Below are positions 24,616 to 36,207 of a stretch of DNA of 64,000 bases, piece by piece (within the stretch, counting starts at the first letter, position 1; the number at the start of each line of letters is the position of its first letter). Where the stretch lies: contig BDSI01000051.1 of assembly GCA_003117195.1 (NCBI GenBank), positions 244,539-308,538 on the forward strand, in the 5' to 3' direction. The position numbers and the translations under genes are program-made. The notes beneath the pieces are model-generated. The model was not told the origin of the DNA. It saw nothing but the letters and a program-made list of their open reading frames with translations, and did not search any database. Source of the stretch: Eudorina sp. 2006-703-Eu-15. Its lineage: Eukaryota; Chlorophyta; Chlorophyceae; Chlamydomonadales; Volvocaceae.

Positions 24616-25228
24616 TGCAGCCAGCAGCTAGCGGTACCACCCACACAGCACATGCCAGCAGGATGGGAACCTGTCGACTGCCCGTCGACATGTATGCTGA
24701 TCCAGTAAGCTGACGCTGTTCGCCGAATCTGTAAGGAGAGTTTCAGTTTCTGGGTTTTGCAGGATTGAATCGTTAGGACGCCAGACAGTTGCGCCTCATC
24801 ATGTTGTTGCGGTGTTCATTGCCTTTTTGTTTGCGAGTCATGTTGTGCTTTGAAACGCACATATAGTATGGATGGGAGCAGGGCTGTAAAGCAGAACACA
24901 AGTACATACGGTAGTAGGCACACTACACAGGATGCTGCTAGGCTGCTGCATGCTATCATTCTTGTATACGGTTCGGTTTAAGCAGATCCATATGTTATGG
25001 TGTTCTGCCGAAAGGCTTCTTTGGGTGCGTCTGTCGGTGTCTTTTCTTTTGTTCCGCGTACAGGTGAAAGCCCCACAATGCACGCCCAATTCTGCAGTCT
25101 GTTTGCACGATGTGAAATAACTTTGAAACGGCTACTTGATATTCTCCATCCATACATTAAAAGTGTACCCCTGTGCCCAGCACATCGCTGAATTGACGAG
25201 CACTCCGCGTTTCTTGTGGAGGGTCTTT

Positions 25229-25610
25229 TGTTGGAAGAGATATGTGTTGGAATATTAAGTTAGTTCGGTCAGGACCTCCAGTGTTGAGTGGTCTTCGGAG
25301 CTATCCGACACCGAGATGGTGGCGGACTGCCTCACCAAGCCGCTGGCCCTTCCGAAGTTCGAGAAGTTCGTTCGCGCTATGGGTATGCGCTAAGTTTCGG
25401 AGGCTGAGTTCCGTGGAGGTCTGCCCGCGTGGGAGTGTTGGAATATTAAGTTAGTTCGGTCAGGACCTCCAGTGTTGAGTGGTCTTCGGAGCTATCAGTA
25501 CGGCCATCAAGCCGTTATCTAGGCCCAGAGTGGTCTGAGTACCTTAGTTGCTTGTAACAGTATGTGCTAACGACCGTGTATCTAGCATATCAGCAGCTCA
25601 ACTTACAACA
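25229..25610 (+). mobile_element. Internally deleted Ty1/copia LTR element
   Basis: Starts TGTTGG and ends CAACA, with the 5-bp target duplication TCTTT at 25224-25228 and 25611-25615. The 3' LTR is 25436-25610 (175 bp). A 61-bp copy of its start at 25245-25305 represents the 5' LTR. Between them only the last part of pol remains. The target duplication shows it was a true insertion that later lost nearly all of its interior. Confidence 0.8.
25304..25393 (+). pseudogene. Copia pol C-terminus (RNase H end) fragment
   Basis: Encodes SDTEMVADCLTKPL followed by KFEKFVRAMGMR and a stop. MVADxLTKPL..KF..FV..MG is the signature end of Ty1/copia polyproteins. No protease, integrase or reverse transcriptase remains in the element. 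Confidence 0.85.
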
Positions 25611-26269
25611 TCTTTTCCAGCGGCAACCAAGCGGCAATTAATTCCTTTGTTATTGCAAGTTTATGCATGTTCAAAGTTTGGCATTTCAGGATGCTTTTTC
25701 GCATCGGGCACACCTCTGATTTGACGAGCAGTCCACGTTTCTTGTGGAGGGTTTTCCCTTTTCCAGCGGAAACCTAGCGGCAAATAATTCATTCTGTTAT
25801 TGCAAGGTTATGTATGTTCAAGCTTGGGCATTTCAGGATGCTTTTTCGCGTCGGGCTCAACTGCTCGGTGACGAGCAGACTGCCACAACCTCGCGTCGCC
25901 GCGCTTTGTTGTCGATTAAAACAAGTTTGAAGTGACCTTTATAAAAGTTTGTATTGGTTGAGCCTTTTGTCGCCTGGTTTGGGGGCGGGCGTCTCGTTGC
26001 CAATGTTAAATCGATGGCAACTAGTCGCCGACCACGCGGACCTCGAAGTTTCTGTTGGTGAAGTCTAATGCACGACGCCTGTTCAAAACGAATCGGCAGC
26101 CGTCTGCGCTGCCAAAAGAGTTTGGTTCCATGTCCACGCTTTTGCCAAATTTTTGGAGCGCTAGGCGCGAAACTTGGGGGGATCCGCCCGCGCGTCGCAT
26201 CATTTGACAGGGATTTCAATTTGCTGCCAATGGCGGAAAGCGCTCCTGAAAGCGCGCGAAAAAATTTGT

Positions 26270-26330
26270 TACCGACGGACGGACGGACGGACGGGGCCCC
26301 GAACGCGCTTCGCGCTGGGGCCCCGCCCAA
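26270..26330. repeat. GGAC repeat and GC-rich hairpin
   Basis: A GACG/GGAC tetranucleotide run leads into two GGGGCCCC palindromes (26293-26300 and 26317-26324) that flank a GCGC..GCGC inner stem. It can fold into a strong hairpin. Function unknown; hairpins like this also occur at transposon ends. Confidence 0.55.
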
Positions 26331-29297
26331 AAAATGATTTCAAAGAATTCCTAATAATTGGACTCGAGCATGCAGCATCTTGCAGTCGCTGCTGTCGCGA
26401 TACGTGCGGTACCCGGGAGCATTTTGCACGACACTGCTAGACTGACTTATTATTCGACTATTGTCCAACTATAGTATCATACCAAACCTACCAAACACTG
26501 TCAGCAACAGGGCGCGTCTTCCACGAATGGGCGACCCCCCGGAGGAAGTGACAGGGAAGGTGCTGCGCCACTTGCGTCGAGCACAGACGCAGAGCCGATT
26601 ACAGCCACATTCTCTATTCGAACGTATTGAAAGACTTCCAATAATCAATAAATTCCGGGGTCGCCCGTCTGCGACCGCCGACCGTTTCGATGGCGTGATG
26701 GATCAAGGGCGGGACGGGATCCGCATCTCGTGCTCGCGCTCCTTTAGCCTCCTTTGCCCTTCTTAGCCTGACGCATTGGCGATAGGACTCAACGGAACGA
26801 CGCAAGCAAAAATTGAATAGGTTAGCTGTTTTCGTGGTTGCGACAGCGTTGTAGGCTTGCAAGCGCGACGCGCCGTGAAGGGCCCTGCTAATAACGCATT
26901 TTTGGATACACAGCCAACGCGTGGTTTCAAAACATATTCATGATCAGACAGGATCACACGGAAGACATTATGTGTCGCTTTCTAGTCCGTTGCATTAACG
27001 TAACATGGTCTCAGCTCTGCAGTCATGTCGTACAAAATGTCCGCAGCAGGACCGCGGCCGACCCGAAATGGCGACCCTGTGATTTGCAGTAAACGCCGAC
27101 TCCCACTGACGCCTTTTGTTGCGACAAATGTCTCTAGTGATGCAATTTTCCTAAATGTTCGGTACACGCCGCTGTGCATGATGCGCTGTCATCCATACAA
27201 AAAGGGGCCGCCGGCAGCACTTCATGTGCAAAAAGCTCTGAAGGTTTAGACCTACTTCTGGGGAAGAAATGGGGGTGTCAGATTGCTGCTCGACATCGCT
27301 GATTTCCCCTGCCTTGACTACTTCATTCGTTCCCCTAGAGGCCACGGCGGTAAGAGATCAGCTAGCTGGCTCCCTGACCTCGCCCGTCCGCCCTAGCAGC
27401 GCCCGCGGCTCCGACCTGCGGCCGGGTGTGCCGGTACGGCCCGCACCAACCCCACAGCCACCAACAGCCGCGGCCCGGCCCGGCACGGCACGGTTCTGTA
27501 ACGCCCTAGGTATTACACTGTAGAAACGGTACGGCGCGGTGCGGGTCCTCGGTCACAGCTGCCGACCTGCATGTCCCCCGCTGCCCAACCCCCCGCTCTT
27601 ATGTACGACACGCATCTCAACCACCGGACTCGGTACGTGGGCGACGCGCTCAGTCAGCTGTGTAGTGCGTGCATCACCAACCAAGGCCCCTGGGGTCCTA
27701 CCTGCAACAACCGACGTTCGGAGTCATGGGGCCGGACACGCAACCGATCGGCCACCCCACCCCGGAAGAAGCCGCCCGCGTACTGCAACCGTGACGAGGT
27801 GGACCCCCTAGTCAACCCTTGCGGTGGCTGGGCGCGAACGTCGAGATCACGCACCTGCGGGAGGGAGGGACAGTCGGTACTGGGCCCCCGGCGTTGTCGT
27901 TCTCGCTGACGCAACGTTGTTACAAGGCGTTAGCTAGGTGCGTGTGTATCACGCCAGGAACGAACGGCCCAACCTCTGCGTGGTGCACCGACACGACTGG
28001 CGGGATACCGCCAGCGGCTCGGTGCGCGCATCTCTTTTTGCCTCCTATCGACTATAGAGCGGTTCTACCGACTCCGCCGGGTCCACCTGATAGATGACAC
28101 GGACGGGGTCAGTAACTGCCAACGCCCTCGACATCGTCGGACGTTGGGCACTCGTTAGTTCACCGACGATCGATCGACCCAATATGGTATTAAATGCTAA
28201 GGCCCACGTCTGGGCTGGATCCCTGACTTGTCCACCTAGACGGCCTACTCGGCCGATCGCCTCCCCCCTCACGTCACAGACTAACGCACCGACAACGCCG
28301 CCGTCCACGACGACCAACTACTCCCAACCGTTAACCGTCTCGCTGACGTGAGAATCACACCACATCACTACCTCGTCATGCACATCACTATGGAGGGTCC
28401 CCGGCCGCCCGTGTACCCCCATGACCCCCTCGACGCGCAGTCTTCATGTCATGTGTGTGTGTGTGCGTCAAATAATGAAGACGGAGGATGGGGAGGACGG
28501 AGAATGTGCGTGGCGGCGGCCCCGGCCCGCCCCGGGCGCGTGACCACATTCGCGTGTGTGTGTCGGGGGGTGCGTGCGGCATGGGGCCCGCAGCTGCTGG
28601 TGCAGTGCCTGGCGGTGAGGAGGGCGGCAGGGACGAAGCCCGTCCACGAAAACTATCTATCCGCAGCGGAAGGGTCATAAGGCTACCTACCAATACCGCG
28701 TTAGTCACACTATACCGCGTTAGTCACACTCTATCGACGTGCGACGTGTGTTGGTGCGGGAAAACTGTCCCTTGCATCGCGCCTCGTAGTCCCTCCCCCA
28801 GCCCGACACCAACATCACTCGGCTCCCAGTGTCGACGTCCGGCGGACTAGTGTGGGAGCCCCAGTCGCCGCTGCCGTCGTCGCCGCCTCCGCCGCCGCCC
28901 ATCCCGGTATTACCAGAGATAGAAAAATCAATTGAAAAAGTCAACAAACATCCAATGCGTCTGGTACGAAGAGTCATATGACGTAATGAACATTTCCTCC
29001 TGCTGTAACTTCTACTGCTTCTACTGTCTCGTAACTAGACGCAAGGCGCGGGGACCCTCGGACACCGACCTGACAATGCGGCCGTGCAATCCGAAACTCA
29101 ACATACAACGAACCGCCTTTTATGGTAAGGCCGAACTCATCAGCACGTCCAAATCACGCGCTTCAGGTAGGCACCTCGGATATAAGCTGCATGCGCGGCA
29201 CCCCGCCCAATTAAGAGCCGCCGCAGACGCCTCACGTCGCCTCAGCCGGCCGGCCGTACGATTACGCTCGGCCGTACAGGCACGGACCGTACACTGC

Positions 29298-29302
29298 TTA
29301 CA
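29298..29302 (-). terminator. Possible poly(A) signal of gene C (TGTAA)
   Basis: TGTAA on the minus strand about 480 bases after the gene C stop. TGTAA is the usual poly(A) signal of green algae. The motif is short, so chance occurrence is possible. Confidence 0.3.
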
Positions 29303-29783
29303 CCATGCATCCATGCTCTAACCAGTCCCTGGCGAGGGGCCCCCGGCAGCAGCAGGGTTCGAAACGGTCAGTGCGCCTGCCGTGGGAGCAGGTGCCCCAC
29401 GACCGTCCAGTCCGTCGCACACCACACACCCCACACCATCCACCACCCGCCCTCCCCATACCACCCCTGTGTCATTCCATTCCGTTGCAGTCAATTAAGC
29501 AAGGGACACCCGCGGCGGCGGCGACGGCGACGGCGGCGGGTCCCATCCAGCGGCCGTACGCGGATGGCTGGGGCACTCCCCAGAGTTCGGCAGTCGCCAG
29601 GTCCGCCCTGGCAGCCGCGACGGCGCTGTTTAGCTGCGGTCAAGCCCTTGGGGAGTCCCACGTCCAAGGCCAAGCACCCCCTCTGGCTGCTGGCGGCTGG
29701 GCGGACCCCGGTGTGCCGCTGCCGCCCACGCACCCCCTCAAGACGGGCGGGTGAAGCCCGAGAGCTGGCGGGGGCGGGGTCCC

Positions 29784-32700
29784 TCAGCGCCGGCGGCGCA
29801 CGGGCAGCATCGGGGTGAGGCCAGTGCGGTAGATCGGGCAGCAGTTGGTGTTGGTGTTGAAGGTGCTGGCAAAGCTGCGGGCCGGGAGACATACAGCAGG
29901 GGCAGGCAACGCAGCGGGCAAAGGCTTCAGGGAATCCGGGCTACTGAGATGCCCTCGCCGTCGCTCTGATAGCGACTAGACATGGGGCACTACAGGGGCC
30001 CTAAACACCCAACACGTCTTTGGCAGGCCGCGAGGTGACGACAGGCAGGCCGCGCAGGAGGATGTAGGCACACAACGCGCCCGAAGTCGCATGAACAGGC
30101 AGCGCCAAATGATACACATACCTATCTATATATAATAAAATATATACCATGTATACGTATATACCCTGTACTGTGCATGTTTCATGCCTGCCCTCGCAGC
30201 CCAGACCTTGCTTCCGAACACGTGCCCAGCCCCCGCCCTTCCGCCCCACCAAACCTACCACTGCCCGGGCAAGCCGACGCAGATGTCGTCCAGCGTGTAC
30301 GGCTTCACGAGCTCCAGGCACACCATGCCGCCGTTTGCTTGGTCGGTGGTCCAGTTGATTGGTGAGGCTGTCGGGAGGGAGGGAGGGTCCCAGGGGGTAC
30401 GCGGGCGGCAAGCGGGGGTACGTCGGCAGGCATGGAGGACCGAGGCGGATCCGAGTCGTGCGGCATACAGTGGCTTGGTTTCGACTGACGACCCAAGATG
30501 CGTCCGCTCCCCCGTGGGGAGGGAGCGGTTTGAAGAGACGGCGGCCGGTTCGATGCCGCGCTGCCACCGCCGCGGTCCCGACCAGACAGCAGCCCAGGCG
30601 CGGTTCCTCGTTTGTGCGCATGACGTTTGTTGAAGCAAGGGTATGTGCCGCTGCTTTGCGCGCGTGCTGCTGCCTTGCGGCGAGTTCCCCCTTCAGCCCA
30701 ATGAGCGGGTCGCCCCACCGCACCGCACCGCACCGCACCGCAGCGGCTGTGCCGCGGCGGTCAAACGTGCTCCCCCGCCGCCTGAAAGCGCCGAACAGCA
30801 TTCCCACGCTTCCAAGTTTCCACATTTCCACGCTTCCACGGCTCCACGTTTCAAAATTTCCAAGTTTCCACATTTCCATGCTTCCACGGCTCCACGTTTC
30901 AAAATTTCCACCCCGCCTCGCACTGCGCCTCACTGCGCGGCGGCGCTCCAATTACCCCGCCTCACCTTTAAGCGTGTGGCTCCCGTTGGGTCCCCAGCCG
31001 GGCGTCAGCTTCATCACCGCCCCCGTGCTGGGGTAGAGGCTGATGGACTTGATGTAGGGGCCCATGGTTTCATCTGGCGGCGGGTAGGGAGGGGAGGACG
31101 TAGGCAGCGCGGCAGACAGGAAGGCAGGGGACCGTCTATGTCAGCGGGGGTACGGCAACGCTCCAAGTCGGGATCGCCGACCCAGCCGGACGGTGTAAGC
31201 TGACCAACCCAACAGACAACTAACAAGGGACAACGAACAGGGCGCGGTCAAAGCACCCAGCAGTCACGCCTCATCTTTCGCCCCTACGCTTCCCAACACG
31301 TCGCGGCTGCGGGACCACTCACTCGCATACCACTCTATCTTGGTCAGCTTCTCGTTGGCCGCCGAACATTTGCTCTGCGGGGAGCAGGAAGGATGACAGG
31401 GCCGCAGCCGGGGCAGCGGTCAGCAGGGTGCCCATGGTAGTAGTGCCCATGGTAGTAGTGCCCATGGTAGTAGTGCCCATGGTAGTAGTGCCCATGGTAG
31501 TAGTGCCCATGGTAGTAGTGCCCATGGTAGTAGTGCGGTCAGCAGTCGGCGGGGGGCGGGGGGCGGGGGGCGAGGGGCGGGGGCCGGGGGGCGGGGGCCG
31601 GGCAGCCACTGGGAAAGGTGGAAGGAGGTCCGGCGCCCGGTCGTCAAGATGACCGACGCGAGCAGCCCTTCCGCACGGACGGACGGACGCCCAGGACCCT
31701 ACGAGCTACTTGCAATCGATCTGGCGACTAGCTCCCACCCCACCCCACCCCACCCACCCCCTCCGCTGCGGCAGCTCCCGCGCCCTCACCGGCGTCAGCT
31801 GATCCTTGGTCAGCGTGCCCAGCAGGAAGCAGTAGTCGGCGGTGGGCTTGTTGAAGGAGGGAAGTGGGTAGTAGCGCGGCACCAGCGTGAAGGGGGTGGT
31901 GCCCTGGGTGGAGTTGCAGCTGAGGGTGGGAAAGGGGCGGGCGGGCGGGAGAGCGGGCGGAAAGGAAACCAGTTGGATGTGAGGAGGCGGACGGAGGAGG
32001 GGCAGGGGTGCGAAGGTAGGATGGGACGGTATGCTGACGAGGCCGCGGCCGGTCTGCGGTGGACGACTTGATTGTGGCACGCATCGTGGTGGTGGGGGAG
32101 GGGCCAGCGCGGCCGCACCGGATGGCCTGTCGTGGCGGGAGCACTGGGTGGAGACATCCGCGTCCTGTCTTGGTCCCGCCGTTCTGCCCCAACCCTGCCC
32201 CCCATCCCCAGCCCCGCGCCTCATCCCCCCGCCCCCCGCAGGCCCCCGACGGCCCTGCGCCTTCGCGGTGCTGCACCGCCTTGGCGCTGCCCTCCGAGGT
32301 CCGAGCTGCACAGGGCCTCACAGGCCCCGCTTCCTCCACGCACGCACTACTGTGTGCACGGTACTGCTGGGAAGCCGCCGTAGCACGTCACACACGGTCG
32401 AGGCGCGCAACGAAGCACAAGGGTGCGCGCGCGCTTTTGATATTCGCCGCACTTTTGCTAGTCACGGCTCTTTTCCTAGTCACAGCTCTTTTCCTAATCA
32501 TAGCTCACTTCTTAATCATAGCTCTTTTCCTATTTGCCGCTACCTTTGCCGCTACCCTGTCTACCGCTTGACTGCAGGCGCCACCTCACGCAAGCAAACA
32601 TGAATGCCTTCTTATTCCCCGCATGCAAACAGCGCCGCGAGCACCCTTTCCCTATCCCCACAATCCCCCCACCCACCCCACGTCGTCTGTATCTACCTGT

Positions 32701-35700
32701 AGCCGGGGAAGGGCGTCACGCCCAGAGCGCAGCTGAGGGACAGCGTGGCGGGCAGGTAGGGGTTGTCGTTGGTGGTCACCTCCACGTGGTACCCCTCCAG
32801 CTCGGGGTTGCACACCTCGCCGCCCGCGGCCGCCTCCACCCAGAAAGGCAAAAGCTCCTGGACGGGATCGATCAGGCGACCTGGGTCGCTGATGTACGCG
32901 AAGGTGCCGCAGACGCTGACCACCAGATCGGAGCACTTGCGAGGGTCCGGGGAGAAGGGGTTGATCATGCGGATCAGGTCGTTGCTGATGAGCCGGTTCA
33001 TGTCCGTGGAGATGTTCGCCTGGAGAGCCAGGCAAGTCTCGGCGTCGTACCGGTACGGCCGTACGTCAATGGGCGGCGGCTGCAGCTTGGCGAAGATGCA
33101 GACGTCGGCGCGGGAGGGGAAGGAGGGGGCAACGTTGGCGCGTGGTGAGGGAGAGGGAGGCGGCGGGGGCGGGGAGGAGGAGGTGGCGGGGGAGGTGGCG
33201 GGGGCGGGCGCGGGGGCGGCGGGGGAGGAGGGGGTGGCGGGGCGGAGGCGGGGGAGGTGGGCTTGGGGAGGGAGCGACGGAGCGGGGGACGGTGGCTTGG
33301 GGGGCGGAGGGCGGATGAATGGCGGAGGCGGCGACGGCGAGGGCGGGGTTGGCGGGTTGGGAGAGGGTGGCTTCGGGGATGGCGGCCGAGGCGATGGCGG
33401 ACGGGGCGACGGAGGCTTAGGGCGTGGTGGCGGCGGGGGCGAGGACTGCGGAGGGGAAGGGGGCTTGGGACGAGGCGGAGGCGACGGTGGCGGTGGGGGC
33501 GACGGCGGCGGCGGCGACGGAGGAGGAGGGAGCGGAGGGTGCGGGGATGGCGGCGGCGGCGATGGCGGGGGCGGACGTGGTGGCGGCGGCGACGGCGGGG
33601 ACGGTGAGGGCGGCGGCGGGGACGGCGGCGGCGGCGACGGCGGTTGCGGCGGGGGGGGCTTAGGAGACGGAGGAGGCGGCGGCCGCGGAGGTGGCGGCGA
33701 TGGCGGCGGAGGGCCAGGAGGGTACGGAGACGGCGGTGGGGGAGATGGGGGTGGCGGCGAAGGTGGCGGCGGGGACGGCGGGAGTGGGGATGGTGGCGGT
33801 GGAGAAGGTGGCGACGGCGACGGCGGCGGAGGCGGCGGGGCTGGCTGCGGCGGTGATGGCGGGAGGGGTGACGGCGGTTTTGGTGACGGTGGCGGTGGAG
33901 ATGGCGGAGATGGCGATGGCGGTCGCGGCGATGGGGGCCGCGGGGAGGGAGGCGGCGACGGGGGCGGCGATGGCGGCGGTGGGGACGGTGGGGGCGGGGA
34001 AGGCGGGGGCGGCAGTGGCGGGTTTGGCGACGGTGGCGGTGGCGATGGCGGAGGCGGCGTTGGCGGGGGTGGGCTCGGCGGCAAGGGGGACGGCGGCGGG
34101 GGAGATGGTGGGATTGGTGAGGGCGGCATCGGCGGTGACGGATTCGGAGACGGTGGCGGCGGCGGCGGCGGCCGCGGCGGCGGCGGGTGTGGTGGCGGCG
34201 GTGGCGGCGACGGCGGCGGCGGCGACGGCGGCGGCGGCGACGGCGGCGGCGGCGAGGGCGGCATCGGCGACGGCGGCGGCGGCGACGGCGGCGGCGGGGT
34301 CGGCGGCGGCGGGCTCGGCGGCAGCGGCGACGGTGGCGGCGGGTTCGGCGGTTGCGGCGACGGCGGGTTCACCACCAGCGGCGCCAGGTTGCCCGACACG
34401 TACGACACTGGGCAGCAGTCGTGCGAGGTGTCGAACAGCGCCACCGCACATGTCCCGGCGGGGAACCCCGGCGGCGCCACACACAGCTGCTCAAGGGTGG
34501 TGCAGCCGGTCCGGTTGCGGTTGGCCAGGAGGGTGATGCACACCTCAGCGTCCGCTGCGCTGACGGTGTTGAGGCCCAGCTGCGTGAGGCGCAGGATGGC
34601 GGTGCCGTTGCGGCCGTTCAGCGGGCGGCCGTAGGAGGGGCCCACCCGGGTGTACACGCCGTTGACGGTGGCCTTGACCTCCGCCTCGGGCTTGACGAGG
34701 CAGCTGGTGGACACATTGAACTGGAGATGGGGGGGCCGGGCGGGTGGGCGGGTGGGCGGGTGGGCGGGTGGGCGGGTGGGCGGGTGGGCGGGTGGGCGGG
34801 TGGGCGGGTGGGCGGGTGGGCGGGTGGGCGGGTGGGCGGGTGGGCGGGTGGGCGGGTGGGCGGGTGGGCGGGTGGGCGGTGGGCGGGTGGGCGGGTGGGC
34901 GGGTGGGCGGGTGGGCGGGTGGGCGGGTGGGCGGGTGGGCGGGTGGGCGGGTGGGCGGGTGGGCGGGTGGGCGGGCGGTTAGGTTTGGTGGCGAGGGAGG
35001 ATGAGGGGCAAAGGTGGCGAGCCAGCAGAGCCGATGGGGAGAGAAGCCGGAGCGGGATCACGGCGCGGGCAGCCGGGGGAAGTCAGGAGAAAGTCAGGGG
35101 AAAGGGGCATGCGGACAGCATGACGAGGAGGAGGCGGAGGAGGTGGAGGAGGAGGAGCACCATGACCGGGGAGGGTTCGCCGCTGGCTTCAAACCACAGA
35201 AGCGGCAAGCGTGCACCCCAGCCCACCCCAGCCCACCCCAGCCCAGCCTATCCCAGGTCCCCCGGGAGGTGGGCTCTACACAGAGCGGCCCCACACGGGA
35301 CTCCCTCCCCGGCTAGCGGCTACCCGCTCCTACTGCCAGGCCGCGGGGCGGCCAGCCCTGAGGCGGATCCGCGGAGGCCTCGGCTCCACAGTCCTCGAGC
35401 CATGGCAGGAGCCGGCCAGCGGGCCAGCGGGCCAACGGACCAACGATCCAACCGTCCAACGGGCCAGCGTGCTGGGGTGCTGGTGGGCCTCTCCCCCCGT
35501 GTGTGTTATCAACATGGCGGGGTGCGGGGCTGTGGCCCCTCCCCCTCCCCCCAGAAGGGGCGCCCGGCCCTCGCACCTGGATCTTGTAAAGATCCGCTGA
35601 GCAGCAGGCGTTCGAACAGTTCTGCACTTTGATTGTGAAGCAGAACTTGTTGGCGGCCACGGCGGTCATGGAAGTGAAGGCGTAGGCGCCCGTCTTGGAG

Positions 35701-36146
35701 CATGTGGAGTACGGAAACCAGGGAACGGAGCCCGTCTGTTCGGAGGCGCTGCCAAACCCGTAGTCATAGTCGTCGGTTGACATGTCCACGGATACGCCTT
35801 GCGCGGCGGCGGTTCCAGCCCTGCGCGGAATTGCACGACCGGTACACACGGAGTCGGCCGAGATATGATTTCATAAGAACAAATCATGAGAAAAAATGTT
35901 CATTTATTAATGATAAATGTCTCGCTGCTCCGCTTTTATGCGGGGCCTTGTGAAGTCCCTCAAGAGTGCAGGCCCGAGAACGCATGATCGCATTGCTAAT
36001 ACTTTATACATTGAAGGAAACCGAAACGCTTGACATTACTTGAATGTAAATTTGCATGTTCATCTTTGAGCAATCACACAACGTCTTCTTGACACCTACC
36101 AGGCAACCGCCAGGGCTGCCGCTATTATACACCATAATCGGGCCAT
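29784..36146 (-). CDS. Pherophorin with intact Ser-Pro rod (gene C)
   Basis: Eight exons in transcript order: 36146-36100, 35820-35577, 34720-32697, 31919-31790, 31374-31323, 31073-30966, 30367-30259, 29874-29784. Total 2805 nt, 934 aa, no frame problem. The signal peptide starts [16 protein letters not shown]. An acidic, Tyr-containing stretch (DMSTDDYDYGF) precedes domain 1 (FPYSTC, FCF, CCSADLYKIQ, LTQLGLN, HDCCPVSY). The rod is about residues 215-627 with SPPPP repeats. The middle region shows DVCIFAKL, IDVRPYRYDAETC and VCGTF, then AAAGGEVCNPELEGY. Domain 2 runs from TPFPGY through CNSTQG, YCF, LTKIEWYA, PINWTTDQANGG and CVGLPGQC to [11 protein letters not shown], and the protein ends in RRRR. 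In the FPxCxC opening of domain 2 the first Cys is Tyr here. Signal peptide closely resembles that of gene E. Role in the extracellular matrix is inferred from the family. Confidence 0.93.
30812..30907. repeat. 48-bp minisatellite, two copies, intron of gene C
   Basis: Units at 30812-30859 and 30860-30907 differ by one base. They begin CCAAGTTTCCACATTTCC and lie between the 31073-30966 and 30367-30259 exons of gene C. A short CACCG run lies at 30717-30741 in the same intron. Confidence 0.85.
31431..31535. repeat. 15-bp minisatellite, seven copies, intron of gene C
   Basis: Seven perfect copies of CCCATGGTAGTAGTG in the intron between the 31919-31790 and 31374-31323 exons. Followed by a G-rich run to about 31600. 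Confidence 0.95.
33130..34370 (-). repeat. SPPPP-coding repeat of gene C rod
   Basis: About 410 residues of Ser-Pro units with occasional Lys, Arg, Asn and His spacers ([10 protein letters not shown]). Open throughout in one frame, in contrast to the rods of B, D, E and F. Confidence 0.9.
34738..34977. repeat. GGGCGGGT array in intron 2 of gene C
   Basis: About 29 copies of an 8-bp G-rich unit on the plus strand (C-rich in the sense strand), with one short unit near 34876. It starts 18 bases upstream of the exon 3 acceptor in sense direction. Runs of three Gs every few bases can form G-quadruplexes on the template strand. Confidence 0.95.
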
Positions 36147-36196
36147 GTGTGTAGTTAGGCCGATGTAATCTTTGTCAAGCTAACATATTCTACCTA

Positions 36197-36207
36197 AATT
36201 TATATGA
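36197..36207 (-). promoter_or_regulatory. TATA box of gene C
   Basis: CATATAAATTT on the minus strand, with TATAAA about 55 bp upstream of the gene C ATG, the same spacing as in genes A and E. Confidence 0.6.

Larger units (their letters stand above)
25177..25870. repeat. Short tandem repeat units around the copia insertion
   Basis: The segment TTTTCCAGCGGCAACC... at 25613-25710 recurs at 25752-25855, and the linking piece (ACGAGCA.TCC.CGTTTCTTG) at 25720-25745 also occurs at 25195-25220. The copia remnant sits inside this array, so the tandem repeat is older than the insertion. Confidence 0.65.
17057..29783. other. Intergenic block between genes B and C
   Basis: About 12.7 kb, the largest gap. 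No supported gene. It holds tandem duplications at 22708-23580 and 23624-23813, a copia remnant at 25229-25610 inside another tandem repeat, and a GC hairpin at 26293-26324. Base composition is more AT-rich and mixed than in the pherophorin exons. One minus-strand frame at 24130-24615 is Gln/Ala/Arg-rich and could be a helical protein fragment. Confidence 0.5.

Noticed and set aside
31431..31535. CRISPR-like regular repeats
   Set aside because: Seven directly abutting 15-mers have no spacers, and the site is a eukaryotic intron.
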